DNA from: Hortaea werneckii
Lineage: Eukaryota; Ascomycota; Dothideomycetes; Mycosphaerellales; Teratosphaeriaceae
Length of the DNA: 64,000 nt
Assembly: GCA_037044905.1 (NCBI GenBank)
Contig: JBAOKB010000184.1
Span: forward strand, 62,001-126,000
Direction of reading: 5' to 3'
Part shown: piece after piece, positions 12,798-24,010 of the stretch
Position numbering within the stretch: position 1 is the stretch's first letter
Layout: the number at the start of each line of letters is the position of its first letter
Position numbers and translations under genes: made by a program
The notes under the pieces: generated by a model
Databases searched by the model: none
Told to the model about the DNA's origin: nothing
What the model saw: only the letters and a program-made list of their open reading frames with translations

Positions 12798-13199
12798 TGT
12801 TGCGACCCTACGAAGTAGTGTTACGGGTTTAGAGCTCTTTAGAACAGATGTGTTAAGACAACTAGGTTATAGGATAACTAATTATAACAAGGCTGTTAGG
12901 TCTCTACCTAATAGTCGGATTGCAACATAAGTTAAACATACGAACTCCTAATAAGAAACGTGCCTAGTTATATACATAAGAGATTCGTGTCTTTATACAT
13001 CTAATCGCCTAGTCGCTTAGCGATTAGTCGCTTAGTAATCGCTCGGTCGCTCGTCGACTAGTCGACTACTTGCATATATGCAGTTAGTCGCCTACTAAGG
13101 TAGCGCTTACTTATATACTAGTCACGTGACCCTTGTCTCCTCTAGCCCCTACTAGCTAATCGCTTCGGGTCTAACCGTCTCGTAACCGTGCTCGTAACA
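12798..13199 (-). repeat. 5' LTR of element B (402 bp)
   Basis: Starts TGTTGCGACC and ends CGTAACA in window orientation, the same length as 6401-6802. The flank CTTAG (13200-13204) belongs to the gag of element D. Confidence 0.93.
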
Positions 13200-13643
13200 C
13201 TTAGCTATATAATCGGACGCCGAAGTCTTCTGCGTAAGGTGTTAGATAACACGAACTATAACCTCTTTGTCGTTATATACCCCGAAGATTTTCTTAAGCT
13301 CCTTCTTAAAGGTCCTAAAATCTTTAAAGAGTCCTAGCTTATCTTCTTCGTCGTTAAGGTGTTTCGTAACATAAGGTTTCATCTAGTACTAAGCCCTTCC
13401 TCGTAGGTAGGTGCTAGCAAACAAGGTTTAATCCTTCGTAATCTCGTTAAACTTAAAGTATAGAGACATCTAGTTAAGCTAGTCTTCGAGTTTGTTGCGA
13501 TCTCTATAGTAGAGGTCTAGCTTGGCTACCTTAGATGCTCTATCGTTTCCTTTGTCGTTACGGCTTGTCGAACTACTAACTTTACTTAGGGCGGGAGTCC
13601 CCGTGTTCCTACTTAATTAACTTATCCTTAAGGGTGTTTAAAG
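13200..13643 (-). mobile_element. Gypsy element D, gag N-terminal part and leader
   Basis: On the minus strand this is the 5' part of a gag gene resembling the gags of B and E, cut at 13200 by the B 5' LTR. The segment 13627-13643 is the conserved 17-mer found beside all three 5' LTRs here. The reading frame at 13204 continues at 2617-2622 on the plus strand: the reading I-A-K then F-x-E-Y matches T-A-K-F-R-E-Y in element E across the insertion point. Confidence 0.8.
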
Positions 13644-14029
13644 TTGCTATGACCTATCTTACAGATAGGATTAGGTAATCTAGGGTCACGTGGTTTAGTC
13701 TCTAGCGGAGAGGAGTGTTAAGACAAGGGTGTAAAGTAATATTGCTCTTTCCAATTAGTAAGTTAGAACAATAAGTTGAACACAAATCTCTATCTACGAG
13801 GAAATCCTATCTAGATATATACATACGAGATTCGTGTCCTTATACAACATGCTCTGTTGCTCTATCGTAATCTCTCGAGAGATTAAGAGATTAGTAGAGA
13901 GCGCTCTGTTAGAGATTATAGGGAGCGCTCTGTTACGTGCGCGGCTTCGTGCTCTATTACGTAACTATCTAGTAGTTCTAGCTTGTTATTCCTTCGCTTG
14001 CTATCTAATCACTTCTCGTGTTCGTAACA
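13644..14029 (-). repeat. 5' LTR of element D (about 386 bp)
   Basis: Ends TTCGTAACA like the E LTR and shares stretches with it, including GAGATTCGTGTC and copies of AGCGCTCTGTT. Start is at 13644 or 13645. Its partner LTR is outside the window. The base order right of it (14030 on) belongs to the older element F, so D probably inserted into F. Confidence 0.75.
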
Positions 14030-16069
14030 TATAGCTAGTATAAACTAGTAAATTACCTATTAGATAATCTAGCTAAAATTAATATAATTCCCTAATATAT
14101 AGCTCTCTAGCTTAACTTAAAGAGGATCTAAGGTACTCTATTCCCCTCTATAGAGTTATTCTATAGAGAGAAGGGTTACTATAAAGGAGTATATATAGTA
14201 CACTTACGACTTATAGACTCCTTTAGCAAAGTATAGAGTACTACTAGTATTTTCTATATAGCTAAAATAACTAGTAGTAAACTCCTCTTAGGAAGGCTAT
14301 AGTATTAATAGAATAGAGTAGTTATAGATAGTAGTAATAATCGCTAGTAGTATATACTAGCTAGTAAGGCGCCTACTATATATATATAGGATATATATAG
14401 ATTCTATAAAGATCTAAGAAAGGTAGAAAAAGTATTTACTATTACTTTTTAAGATATAGGAGATAAAGTAAAGCTACCTATTAAACTTTAGGACTTTATT
14501 AATATATTTAATATAGAGGAGGCTATATAGTATAAGTAGCCTAATAGTACTAAATATATAATTAACTTAGAGCCTAGCTAAAAGCCTTCCTATAGGCCTC
14601 TATACTCTATATTAGAGTAGGAATTATAGACTCTCTAAAAGTACCTCGAAATAGTACTTTAAAATAGTTAGATCTAGTACTCTATAAGTAAAGCGGGTAC
14701 GCCTATCCTATTTATACCTAAGAAAGATAGATCTTTACGTTTATATATAGATTACTATAGTTTAAATATAATTATAAAGAAGAATAGGTACCCCTTACTA
14801 CTTATTAGCGAGACGCTTAATAGACTTAGGTAGGCTACCTACTACTCTTCTTTAGATTTAAAGGATATATACTATTAGATTCCTATTAAATAAAGTAATA
14901 AGTAAAAGACTACATTTTATATATAGTATAGTTACTTCGAGTATATAGTAATACCTTTTAGGCTAACTAATACTTTAGCGACTTTTTAGTTATATATTAA
15001 CTAAGCCCTAGTAGGGCTAGTTAATACCTATTATATAGTATACCTAGATAATATCTTAGTATATAGCGACTTATATAAAAACTATATATAAGACCTTTAT
15101 AAAGTACTTATAAGGCTTTAGAAGTTTTCCTTATTTATAAACTTAAAGAAGTATACCTTTTTTATAAGGGAGGTAGAGTTTTTAGGCTATATAGTATTTA
15201 CCTTTAGTATATTAATAGATAACTATAGGGTAGCTATAGTAGAAGAGTAGCCTCGCCTTATAACTTTATATAAAGTCTAGGTATTACTTAGATTTACTAA
15301 CTTTTATTAGTAGTTTATTTATAATTACTCGAAAATTATAGCCTTATTAACTAGACTATTAAAGGGGGTAGTAGAAGGTAAGAAGCCTAGATTAATTAAG
15401 TAGGGAGTAGACAAGGAGTATATATTATATATACTAAAAGCTAAGTTTACTCGTACTCTAATCCTTTATTACTATAAGCTAAGTACCCCTATTTAATTAG
15501 AGATAGATATATTAGCTTTCGCTATTATAGTAATTATATTATAGCTACTACTTAAATATAACTAGCCTACATAGTAGTATCTAATTACTTTCTAGTCTCG
15601 AAAATTAAACTTAGTAGAGTATAACTATAAAACCTATAATAAGGAGTTACTAGCTATTATAGAGAGGTTTAAGTAGTTCTATTACTACCTCGAAGGTATA
15701 ATATATATAATTTAGGTACTTACTAACTATAATAATCTAAAAGGTTTTATAGGAGTAAAGGCGTTAAATAGTAGGTAGGTAAGGTAGGCTACCTTTTTAG
15801 CTACCTTTAATTTTATAATTAAGTATTAGGCTAGAAAGTTAAATCTAGCTAATAGACTATTAAGGCGACTAGACTATAAAGGCAAAGAGTATATAGGTAA
15901 CTAGCTACTCCTATCCCTCTAGAATAAGCTATTAGTATAGGAGAGAGATCCGAGTATAGCCCTAATAGTAGGTTATATTTATATATTAGGCGCGCTATAT
16001 ATTATATATATAATGCCTACTATATCTAGTCTATTAACTAGAGTAAAGTCCTTAATTCGTATAGTTATA
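14030..16069 (+). mobile_element. Old Gypsy element F, first part (reverse transcriptase to RNase H)
   Basis: Very AT-rich, heavily RIP-mutated retrotransposon on the plus strand. With stops read through, the frame shows the run into reverse transcriptase (F-I-P-K-K-D-R near 14708-14728), L-D-L-K-D near 14854, a degenerate Y-L-D-N-I-L-V-Y catalytic box near 15042-15065, L-G-Y/F-L-G-type palm-thumb motifs near 15180, and RNase H to about 15900. It is interrupted at 16069 by element E and continues at 22902. No LTR was found on its left side, which abuts the D LTR. Confidence 0.8.
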
Positions 16070-16474
16070 TGTTGCGACCCTACGAAGTAGTGTCACGGGT
16101 TTAGAGCTCTTTAGAACAAATGTGTTAAGACAACTAGGTTGTGGGATAACTAATTGTAACAAGGCTGTTGGTTCTCTACCTAACAGTCGGATTGCAACAT
16201 AAGTTAAACACACGAACTCCTAGTAAGAAACGTGCCTAGTTATATACATAAGAGATTCGTGTCTTTATGCAACGTGCTCCGTTGCTCTGTTCTTATAGAT
16301 TATAGAGCGCTCTGTCGCTCTGTGCCTACGGATTATAGAGCGCTCTGCTTACGTGACCGAAGGTGCTCTATTCCTCGTAATTCTTTAGGATGTGTCTCCG
16401 CTTAGCCTTGTCCATTCCGCTAGCGTCTGTCTTATCCTAGCCAATTAAGTTCCCTATTTTACGTGTTCGTAACA
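16070..16474 (-). repeat. 3' LTR of element E (405 bp)
   Basis: TGTTGCGACC..CGTAACA in window orientation, same length as 22497-22901. The U3 side carries two copies of GATTATAGAGCGCTCTG, each containing the palindrome AGAGCGCTCT. Confidence 0.93.
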
Positions 16475-16557
16475 CTATTCCCTTCCCGTCCTAGCTTAGT
16501 CCTCTAAGCTTTAACCTTGTAATCTACTCTCTCTATCTTTTATTATTATGGCCTACT

Positions 16558-17109
16558 ATGCCGAAGGCAAGCACTATTCGTCGACATAACCTTACTAAAC
16601 TTATCGACCAATTTGGAGAAGAGATAGTTTAGAAATATAGTACTTGTATACGGCATAACCGGGTGTGTCGGGTCCATGTTAAATTAGGCCGGTGTAGAGA
16701 GTGTAACCGTCGCAATTAGCGGTGCGATGTTCGGGTCACTTAGTTAGAGTTTCGTCGTCTAATTTCTAAGAAGGAAAAGTTGCGTAAGGGAATAGACGAA
16801 GCTCTCGCTTCCTAAGAGAGACTTCTTAAGAGTCTTCGTACGGCCCGTACGAAAGAATAGCGTCTTCGTTAATAGATGGACCTGTTAGACTCTAAGGCGG
16901 CTAAAGCGATAGCTGTCGAAGAGCGGTCGATTTAAGAGCTAGAGCAAGAGGAGGCCTAGGAAATCTCATTTCCGGACGACCCGTCTCTCCTCTCTAGTCC
17001 ATAGCTTAGTACCGGGACGTAGAGTACTCTAGAGGGTGTTCCTAACTCATTTTGGGACGACCTTCTTAACGACCCTAGTAATAACGGCGTAGTAGCCTCG
17101 GGCAGTTAA
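16558..17109 (+). pseudogene. Antisense ORF of element E, Cys-motif coiled-coil protein (RIP-broken)
   Basis: A frame of about 183 codons from the ATG at 16558, antisense to pol, unbroken except for TAG/TAA stops at Gln-like codons. The conceptual protein has Cys at codons 27 and 33, then C-x2-C-x6-C at codons 46, 49 and 56 in a basic stretch. A long Leu/Lys/Glu/Arg-rich region suggests a coiled coil, an acidic segment follows, and the tail reads N-S-F-W-D and G-V-V-A-S-G-S. The middle and tail resemble a small Cys-rich protein that I recall as widespread in ascomycete genomes; that is from memory and unchecked. The C-terminal codons overlap the pol chromodomain end on the other strand. The start lies 83 bp from the 3' LTR. 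It has the same layout as the B antisense ORF but little sequence similarity outside the Cys motif and tail. Confidence 0.75.
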
Positions 17110-20100
17110 GATTAGTAAGTAGTTCCTATGTGTTTTCGTTACTAGAATATCCTTTCTATTTAATAAGGTATCGCTAACTCTTCTTGTCGTAGTCCTCGAT
17201 TTTCTCGACTTCGTATTCGTCGTTCTCCTGTTCCTAATAATGAAATGTCGTTTGTAGCGCGGCGTTAGGGTGTGCGGGTTCCAATAGGGATACATGGAAT
17301 ACTAGATGGATCTTGGCGTCTAGTAGAAGTTTAAGTCGGTAGCTAACTACTCCTTTCTGTTCGGCAATTAAAAATGGTCCGACCTTAACATAATCTAGTT
17401 TCTTTGTTTTCCGTTTTGTCTTTAGGTTCTTCGTTAGAAGGTATACCTTATCCCCCTTCTTAAGCTAAGGTGCCAATTTTAATTCTTTAAATCGCTACTT
17501 TTAGATTCGCTATTACGAATGTCGGATTACATCTCGGGTAGTTGCGTGTGCCTTTTGTAATTCTCCTGCTATAACTATAGCTTTCTCGGCTTTTACTAAC
17601 GTCCTTGGTTCCATAAACAAATTAGGCGTCTTTCCGTAGTTAAGGAAAAATGGCGTTTGTCGTGTTGTCTCCGATACATTATTGTTTAATACTAGTTGTG
17701 CTATTAGTAGTAGTGCAACCTAATTATCTTGTGCGTAGTTAACGTAGTACCGTAAATATGCTTCGAGTAACTAATTTGTTCTTTTAGTCTAACTATCTGT
17801 CTCTAGGTAGAATGCTATTAATAGCTTATGTTTAATTCTAATCTGTCCCATAAGTAATTTCTAGAAGTTTAATGTAAATAGCTTATCTCTATCGGTAATA
17901 AAGCTTTCTAGAATTCTATAATGTCTAATAAGCCTGTCTAGTATAAGATATGCGAGTCCTATTGCTGTCATTAATTCTTTGCATGGTATAAAGTGTGCAT
18001 ACTTAGTTAAGGTGTCTACTATAACAAGTATCGAATTATAGATAATTCCTATGGCTAGGTCTTTCGATAGTAGTAGCTTCGTAATAAAGTCTATTGTAAC
18101 CTCTCTCTATAGTGTGTCCGAAGGTTCTCGGAACTAGAGATTGCTATATTTTGTATATCGTAATGCCTTATTCTTTTAGCAACTATCGCATTGTTTAATA
18201 TAATCGGTAACCTTTTTCCGCATCTATAGGAAAGCAAAGTTCCGTCTAATTAAGTCGATTGTCCTCGTAATTCCTAGATGTCCTATAGTTTAGCTATTAT
18301 AGTAGTCTTTAATACACTCGTGTTCCTTTTCTTATAGAACTTAGTACTTCCTATGTTCGATAGGGAACTCTTCTTGTTTATCTCGTAGAACCCGGAGTAT
18401 GTTATTAAACTCCTATGTATTCGTAGTAAGGCTTCCGTCTTTGTTAACCTTAAGCAATGTCTTCGAATTTTGCTCTTTGCCTTCTATGTAGTCGCTTCGT
18501 CTACTTAGCGCATCTGCGCGCCTATTGTCTTTTCCTAGCGTATACTAGATATCGAACTTGTATTGTCCGAGTAGCTCTAACTATCTATACTGTCGACGCG
18601 ATAGATCCTTAGTAGTTGTAAAGTATTAAAGGTTCTTGTAGTCGGTATATATTGTTAGTCCTATAGCTCCTTTGTAGTAAACTCTCTAGTGTCGCAATAC
18701 TACAACAATCGCTAATAGTTCTTTGTCGTAGATCTCGTAGTTCTGTTCCGCTAGCGTCATCTTCCTTAAGTAGTACGCTACTAGGTGTCTTTTGCTATTA
18801 TGCTCCTAAGTAAGGCAAGCACCTATCGCTAAATCGGATGCGTCGGTTTCGACTTGTACTAGTTTCTTTGTGTCGAATAGTATAAGTGTTAGTAATTGTA
18901 TACATGCTGTCTTAAGCTGCTAGAATGCCTATTCTTGCTTCTCTATCTATATAAACTTAGTGTCTTTCTTCGTAAGACTCGTAAGTAGTATTGCAAGCTT
19001 AGAGTATCCTTCGACAAACTTTCGGTTATAGTTCGCGAGTCCTAAGAAGGCTTAGATATCTTTAACTATTCTCGGTGTCGGCTATTCCTCGATAGATTGT
19101 ACTTTCTTCGGGTCCATCTTAATTCTAGTAGTGTTAATAATAAATCCTAGGAATTCGATTTCCTTCTTATAGAATTTATATTTCTCGGGTACGGTCTTAA
19201 AGTCTACTATGCTAAGTCGTTCTAGTACTACTTGTACATCTTTAGTATATTGTTCTTAGCTTCCTCGGGTAAAGATTAAGATGTTATTAACGTATGCTAT
19301 AACGGTAATGTCTAGTAAGTCTCGTAGTACATCGTTAACGAGCTGCTAACACGTTGCTAGGGCATTCGTAAGTCCCATTAGCATGACTCGAAATTAATAG
19401 AGTCCATAGCGTGTTCTAAAAGCTGTCTTCTATTCTTCTCCCTTAGCCATTCGTACTACGTAGAATGCGTCTCGTAGATCGATCTTTAAATACTAGTTTG
19501 CTCCGGTAAGTCGATCCTACATTTCTTCGATGTTAGGTAGTAGATATCGGTTCTTAACCGTGATTTCGTTAAGTCTTCGGTAGTCGATTACTATCCTAAT
19601 ATTGTTTCCTGTTTTCTTTAGAACGAACATTAGTAGTAAAGCGGCTAATAACTAGGATTTCTTAATCCATCCCTTATTAAGTTTCTCTTTTAGCTATCGT
19701 CGTTACTCTTCGAGCTCTTTTTCGGATAACCTATATAGTAGCCCCTATAGTAGATCTTTGCCGGGCTAAAGTTGTATTCGGTAATCCTATGGTTAATGTC
19801 TAGGTAAGGCGGCTAATCCTTCCTCTTCCTAAAAGAGCGGTTTCCATTTCTTAAACTCCTTAGGGATCTCTAGAGGTGCGTTAATTCTCCCTTTATCTCT
19901 TACCTTGTAACCTAGCTAGGCTAGCTTAGTGTCCGTAGAGACTATCTCCTTGCCTATTCTGTCGGAGTATGTTATCGGTTAACGTTCTAATTCGCAGAAC
20001 TATCTTTCCTTATCTACCATCGTACGCTATCGATGCATAGGGTAGATGTCGGTAACGTAACCGTATCGCTTAAACTTAAGTACTCTTTTCCTCTAATCTA

Positions 20101-22479
20101 TTAGAGGGTTGTGCTTCTCTAACTAAGGTATCCCTATTACGACATCGTAACTAGCTATGTTAACGATATCTAGGCTAACAATCTCGTAGTGCTATTAGAT
20201 AGCTAGGACTAGCGGCATTGTTTCGCTGTCTACTTCGGATAGGGATAATCTATCTACGACCATTAACTCGTATCCGCCGTCTTTCTTTCGTCGGGTAGCG
20301 ATCCCGTTTCGCTAGACAAAGCTAGTCGATATAAAGTTTCCGCTAGCTCCGGAATCGATTATAGCTTATGTTGCGTGTCTATTAATAATGCATTTGGTAC
20401 GGAATACCGGTACTACTAATGCTATAGGAGCTTCGATAATGTTTACTTCCTAGCGACTACTCCTATCGGCAGGGATCCTTCGTTTTTTGAATAGTATCCT
20501 AGTAAGTTAGCGTCTTCGAGACAGACTTCCTAGTTAAGGGGTCCGCCTTTAGGTCCTAGGATAACCTTTCCTTGTGTCATTAATACTTTAACTCGTCCTT
20601 TAACAGTAGCTTTAATATGCCCTAGTATCATGTTTCTCTATATTAGTAGTTGCATTAGTAGTCCCATAGGTTTTAATTCCTATTGTCTTGTAGACTTAGT
20701 TAACTTGTGTCGCATTGCCTCTAACGATATAAGGTCTTCTTAATAAGCTTCCTAGATTCGATGTAGCTCGTATAGTCGTGCCTTAATAATCTAGATTCGT
20801 TCCCTAACGCTTCTAGGAATGTGGATTCCATCGGGCGTAACGTAACTTCTATCTAGTTAGAATGTACTTCTAATTAGTAGTCGCTCTTGCACGTATACTA
20901 CTACATTATAGTCGATGTTAACGAGTCGATAGTTCTAGAACATTGCTCTAATTCGATTAAGCATGTTGTCGAATTCGATCGGGTAGAGTCGTCGTTTCCC
21001 TTAAATCTTAGGGAATATAGTTTTAAGTTAATGCATAATAAAGATTATTATCCTTTTAATAGGTTTAGATCCTTAAATAGTAAATGTTAATATTTTAAGG
21101 TCGTCTAGTTCTTTATCGTCTATATATTCTTCCTCCGATAAACTATCGTCCTGCGCTACTACTATCTACGCAATCATTTGTAGTTGTTCTAGGTTCGGTC
21201 CCGTAAGTTCTGGTTTAGGATCGTTAATTAGTAGAGATTCTTCTTCCTCTAGCAGTTCTTCTTCCTGCTCGGGGGTGTGTTTTCTTGCAGAGTTGCGTCC
21301 TCCTAATTAAATAGTAGTAGAGACCTTCCTCTCTAGGAATTTCCTAAGTCTCTCATCTACTATAGTAGCTAGCCTCGTATCATTACGTTAAATTCCATCC
21401 TAGCCTTGCGTAGCTTCTTAGGATAGTAACTACTTGCTAGCTTGTCTAACTTATAGGTTTTATAGTAGTCGTCGTAACAACCCGTCTAATGTATAGCCTT
21501 ATGGTCTAATTCCGTCTTTAGTTCCTTAACAAGTTTTAATACATCGTAGGCGCCTCGTCCATCGTTTGCTTTGTCGATAGGTTCCTTTACTAGCATTATA
21601 TTAAGCTACTCCTACGGTCGTACCTTTCGTCCGCGGTAGTCTCGTGCGTAATGCCCTATCTTGTAGCAGTTGTAGCACTCCGGTCCTTCGCGTTTCTTTC
21701 CTCTGTTGCTATTCCCTTAGAACTTCCCTTTACCCTTGGCTCCGCGCATGCTTCTTCCTTTTAGCTTGCGTTAGATAATATCCAATTCCATAGTATTAGG
21801 ATCGCGACGAGACCCTCTAGTCTAGCTAGTAGAGTTGTAGCTAGATCGTCCGCGATACTGTCCATTGTAGCGTTTTTCTATCTTTCTCTCGTAGAGCCTA
21901 TTATTAATTTCGATAGCATCCTAAATTATTAGTTCGAGAGTGTCGTAAGATGCTCCTAAGCGTATAAGTTTATCCTTAACGTCGTCCTTAAGTCTAGTAT
22001 AATACATAGTAAGTAGAGCCTAGTTATCCTAACTAGTCTTGCCTAAATACTCCCTAAACTTAGCGGTATACTAAGAAGTAGACGTCTTCTACTTTAAGTG
22101 TTAGATAACTCGGATGGCGACTTGTTTTTCGTTACTTAATCCATAGATGTTTCGAATAGCTTTAATATAGTTGTCCTAGCTATTAAAGATTCCTTCGGTG
22201 TCGATGTTCTAGTGCAAGACTTCGTATAGTCTAGGTCGAATCCATTGTTAGACTTGTCCCCTAAGATAAGAGGACGCAAGTAGGGTCTTCTTAGGGTCCT
22301 AAGTAATATTTTCGAAACGAAAGTAAAGTACCATTTGGTTTAGCTAATCGTCGAGCTTCGATCGATCGCTATAGTAGTAGTCCGGTTTAGCGACTTTAAT
22401 ATTGTTGTCGTTAGTACGCTACTAAACGCTAGTGTCTCGGTTCTCGGATAGAGCTATTGTTGTCTAAGGTACAAAGTTC

Positions 22480-22496
22480 CTTAAGGGTGTTTAAAG
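22480..22496 (-). promoter_or_regulatory. Primer-binding-site position of element E (conserved 17-mer)
   Basis: Same 17 bases as beside the B and D 5' LTRs, directly inside the LTR. Conservation while the surrounding sequence mutates suggests a replication signal. It lacks the TGG start typical of tRNA primer sites. Confidence 0.6.
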
Positions 22497-22901
22497 TGTT
22501 ACGACCCTACGAAGTAGTGTTACGGGTTTAGAGCTCTTTGGAACAAATGTGTTAAGACAACTAGGTTGTAGGATAACTAATTGTAACAAGGCTATTAGTT
22601 CTCTACCTAATAGTCGGATTGCAACATAAGTTAAACACACGAACTCCTAGTAAGAAACGTGCCTAGTTATATACATAAGAGATTCGTGTCTTTATGCAAC
22701 GTGCTCCGTTGCTCTATTCTTATAGATTATAGAGCGCTCTATCGCTCTGTGCCTACGGATTACAGAGCGCTCTGCTTACGTGACCGAAGGTGCTCTGTTC
22801 CTCGTAATTCTTTAGGATGTGTCTCCGCTTAGCCTTGTCTATTCCGCTAGCGTCTGTCTCATCCTAGCCAATTAAGTTCCCTGTTTTACGTGTTCGTAAC
22901 A
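22497..22901 (-). repeat. 5' LTR of element E (405 bp)
   Basis: Begins TGTTACGACC and ends CGTAACA in window orientation. It differs from the partner at 16070-16474 by transitions where compared. Confidence 0.93.
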
Positions 22902-24010
22902 TACTCCCTCTACTAAGCTAGCCTTAGTAAGAACTTAGTATAGACTTTATTACTAATTTACTACTAACTAAATAGAAGGGTAGTATCTTAGACTCTATTC
23001 TAGTTATTATAGATTAATACTCTAAGATAAACAAGTATATTCCTATAAGCGGGCGAATTATAAGTATAGAGCTTATAAATATACTACAAGATAAGGTTAT
23101 CTAGTATTATAGCGTACCTAAAGGTATCCTAATAAATAGAGGCTCGGTTTTTATAAGTAAATACTAGAGCGAGTTTATATACAAAGCGTAGGTAAAACGT
23201 AAGTTATCTATAGCATTCTACCTATAAACTAATAGATAAACTAAGTAGATAAATTAAATACTAGAATAGTACCTTTAGATCTATTACTTAGAAAATTAGG
23301 AGGCTTAGGCTTTATTCCTAGGAATAGCTAAGTTTATAGTAAATAATAGCATTTACTATACGACATATATAAGTCCCTTTAGCATATTATATAGTTAGAA
23401 CCTAGAAATCTATAGTATACTAACTTAGGATAAGTTATATAGGGAGAGGGTACTAGCTACTATAGAAAGTATAAGATACCTACGAGAAGCTAACGAATAA
23501 CTCTATAAAAACTAGAATACTACTATCGTATACTAGCTAAAAGCTAATAACGCCTACTACTAGCTAAAAAAATTCTAAATTAATAAAAAGGTCCTATTAT
23601 TAACAAAAAACTTCTAAATACTAGGCCTAAAACAGAAAATAAACCTAAGATTTATTAGCCTATTCTATATCTAAGACATAGTAGGAGTATAGGCGTACTA
23701 CCTAGCCCTACTAACAAAATACTAGATTTATAATATATTCTATGTTTTATTACTAGAACTATAGTAGCCTCGCGTAGGTAAGAAGCCTATATACCTATTA
23801 CCCTTTATAGAAGATAACGATAAATAGGAGGTTAAAAAGATTTTAGATTCTATAATATATAATAGAAAATAATAGTATTTAGTAAAGTAGATAAGTTAGC
23901 TAGATAAATATACTAGCTAATAGTTAGTAGAGGATTACGTAAATATATAAGACTAAATTACGTAGTTTTAGTAGATTAGACTTATAATAAAGAAAATAAT
24001 ATAAGGGACA
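22902..24010 (+). mobile_element. Old Gypsy element F, second part (integrase and chromodomain remnant)
   Basis: Continuation of F after the E insertion. The plus-strand frame shows the integrase core with I-L-V-I-I-D near 22998-23013 and S-V-F near 23140. An F-Y-type turn follows near 23220, then a chromodomain-like stretch ending K-K-I-L-D-S-I..Q-Y-L-V-K near 23840-23890. RIP is stronger here than in B or E, consistent with greater age. Confidence 0.75.

Larger units (their letters stand above)
6401..13199 (-). mobile_element. Full-length Gypsy (chromovirus-type) retrotransposon B
   Basis: Complete 6.8-kb element on the minus strand with 402-bp LTRs at both ends. Read on the minus strand: 5' LTR, a conserved primer-site-like block, gag starting at an ATG at 12758, a CCHC zinc-knuckle remnant near 11935-11985, aspartic protease D-S-G-A-S near 10640-10660, reverse transcriptase about 10050-9400, RNase H about 9200-8800, integrase about 8600-7560, chromodomain about 7530-7372, an antisense ORF, a polypurine tract and the 3' LTR. 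Nearly every Gln codon in the frames read is TAA or TAG, and some Trp codons are stops. The sites flanking its two LTRs (AGACA and CTTAG) do not match each other, as expected if the element is a recombinant of two insertions. Confidence 0.92.
16070..22901 (-). mobile_element. Full-length Gypsy (chromovirus-type) retrotransposon E
   Basis: Complete 6.8-kb minus-strand element with two 405-bp LTRs, inserted into element F. Read on the minus strand: 5' LTR, conserved 17-mer, gag (the start codon has become ATA near 22454), CCHC knuckle remnant near 21640, aspartic protease D-S-G-A-S near 20340-20360, reverse transcriptase, RNase H, integrase, chromodomain (end near 17080), antisense ORF, polypurine tract (minus strand of 16475-16491) and 3' LTR. 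From about 17087 to the 5' LTR it is closely similar to element B, but its antisense ORF and U3 differ. RIP stops are abundant. No clear target-site duplication: the flanks are TTATA and TACTC. Confidence 0.92.

Noticed and set aside
13834..14034. Open frame of 66 codons near 13.9 kb
   Set aside because: Falls inside the element D LTR.
16065..22906. Target-site duplication for element E
   Set aside because: The flanks TTATA and TACTC do not match even allowing RIP transitions.
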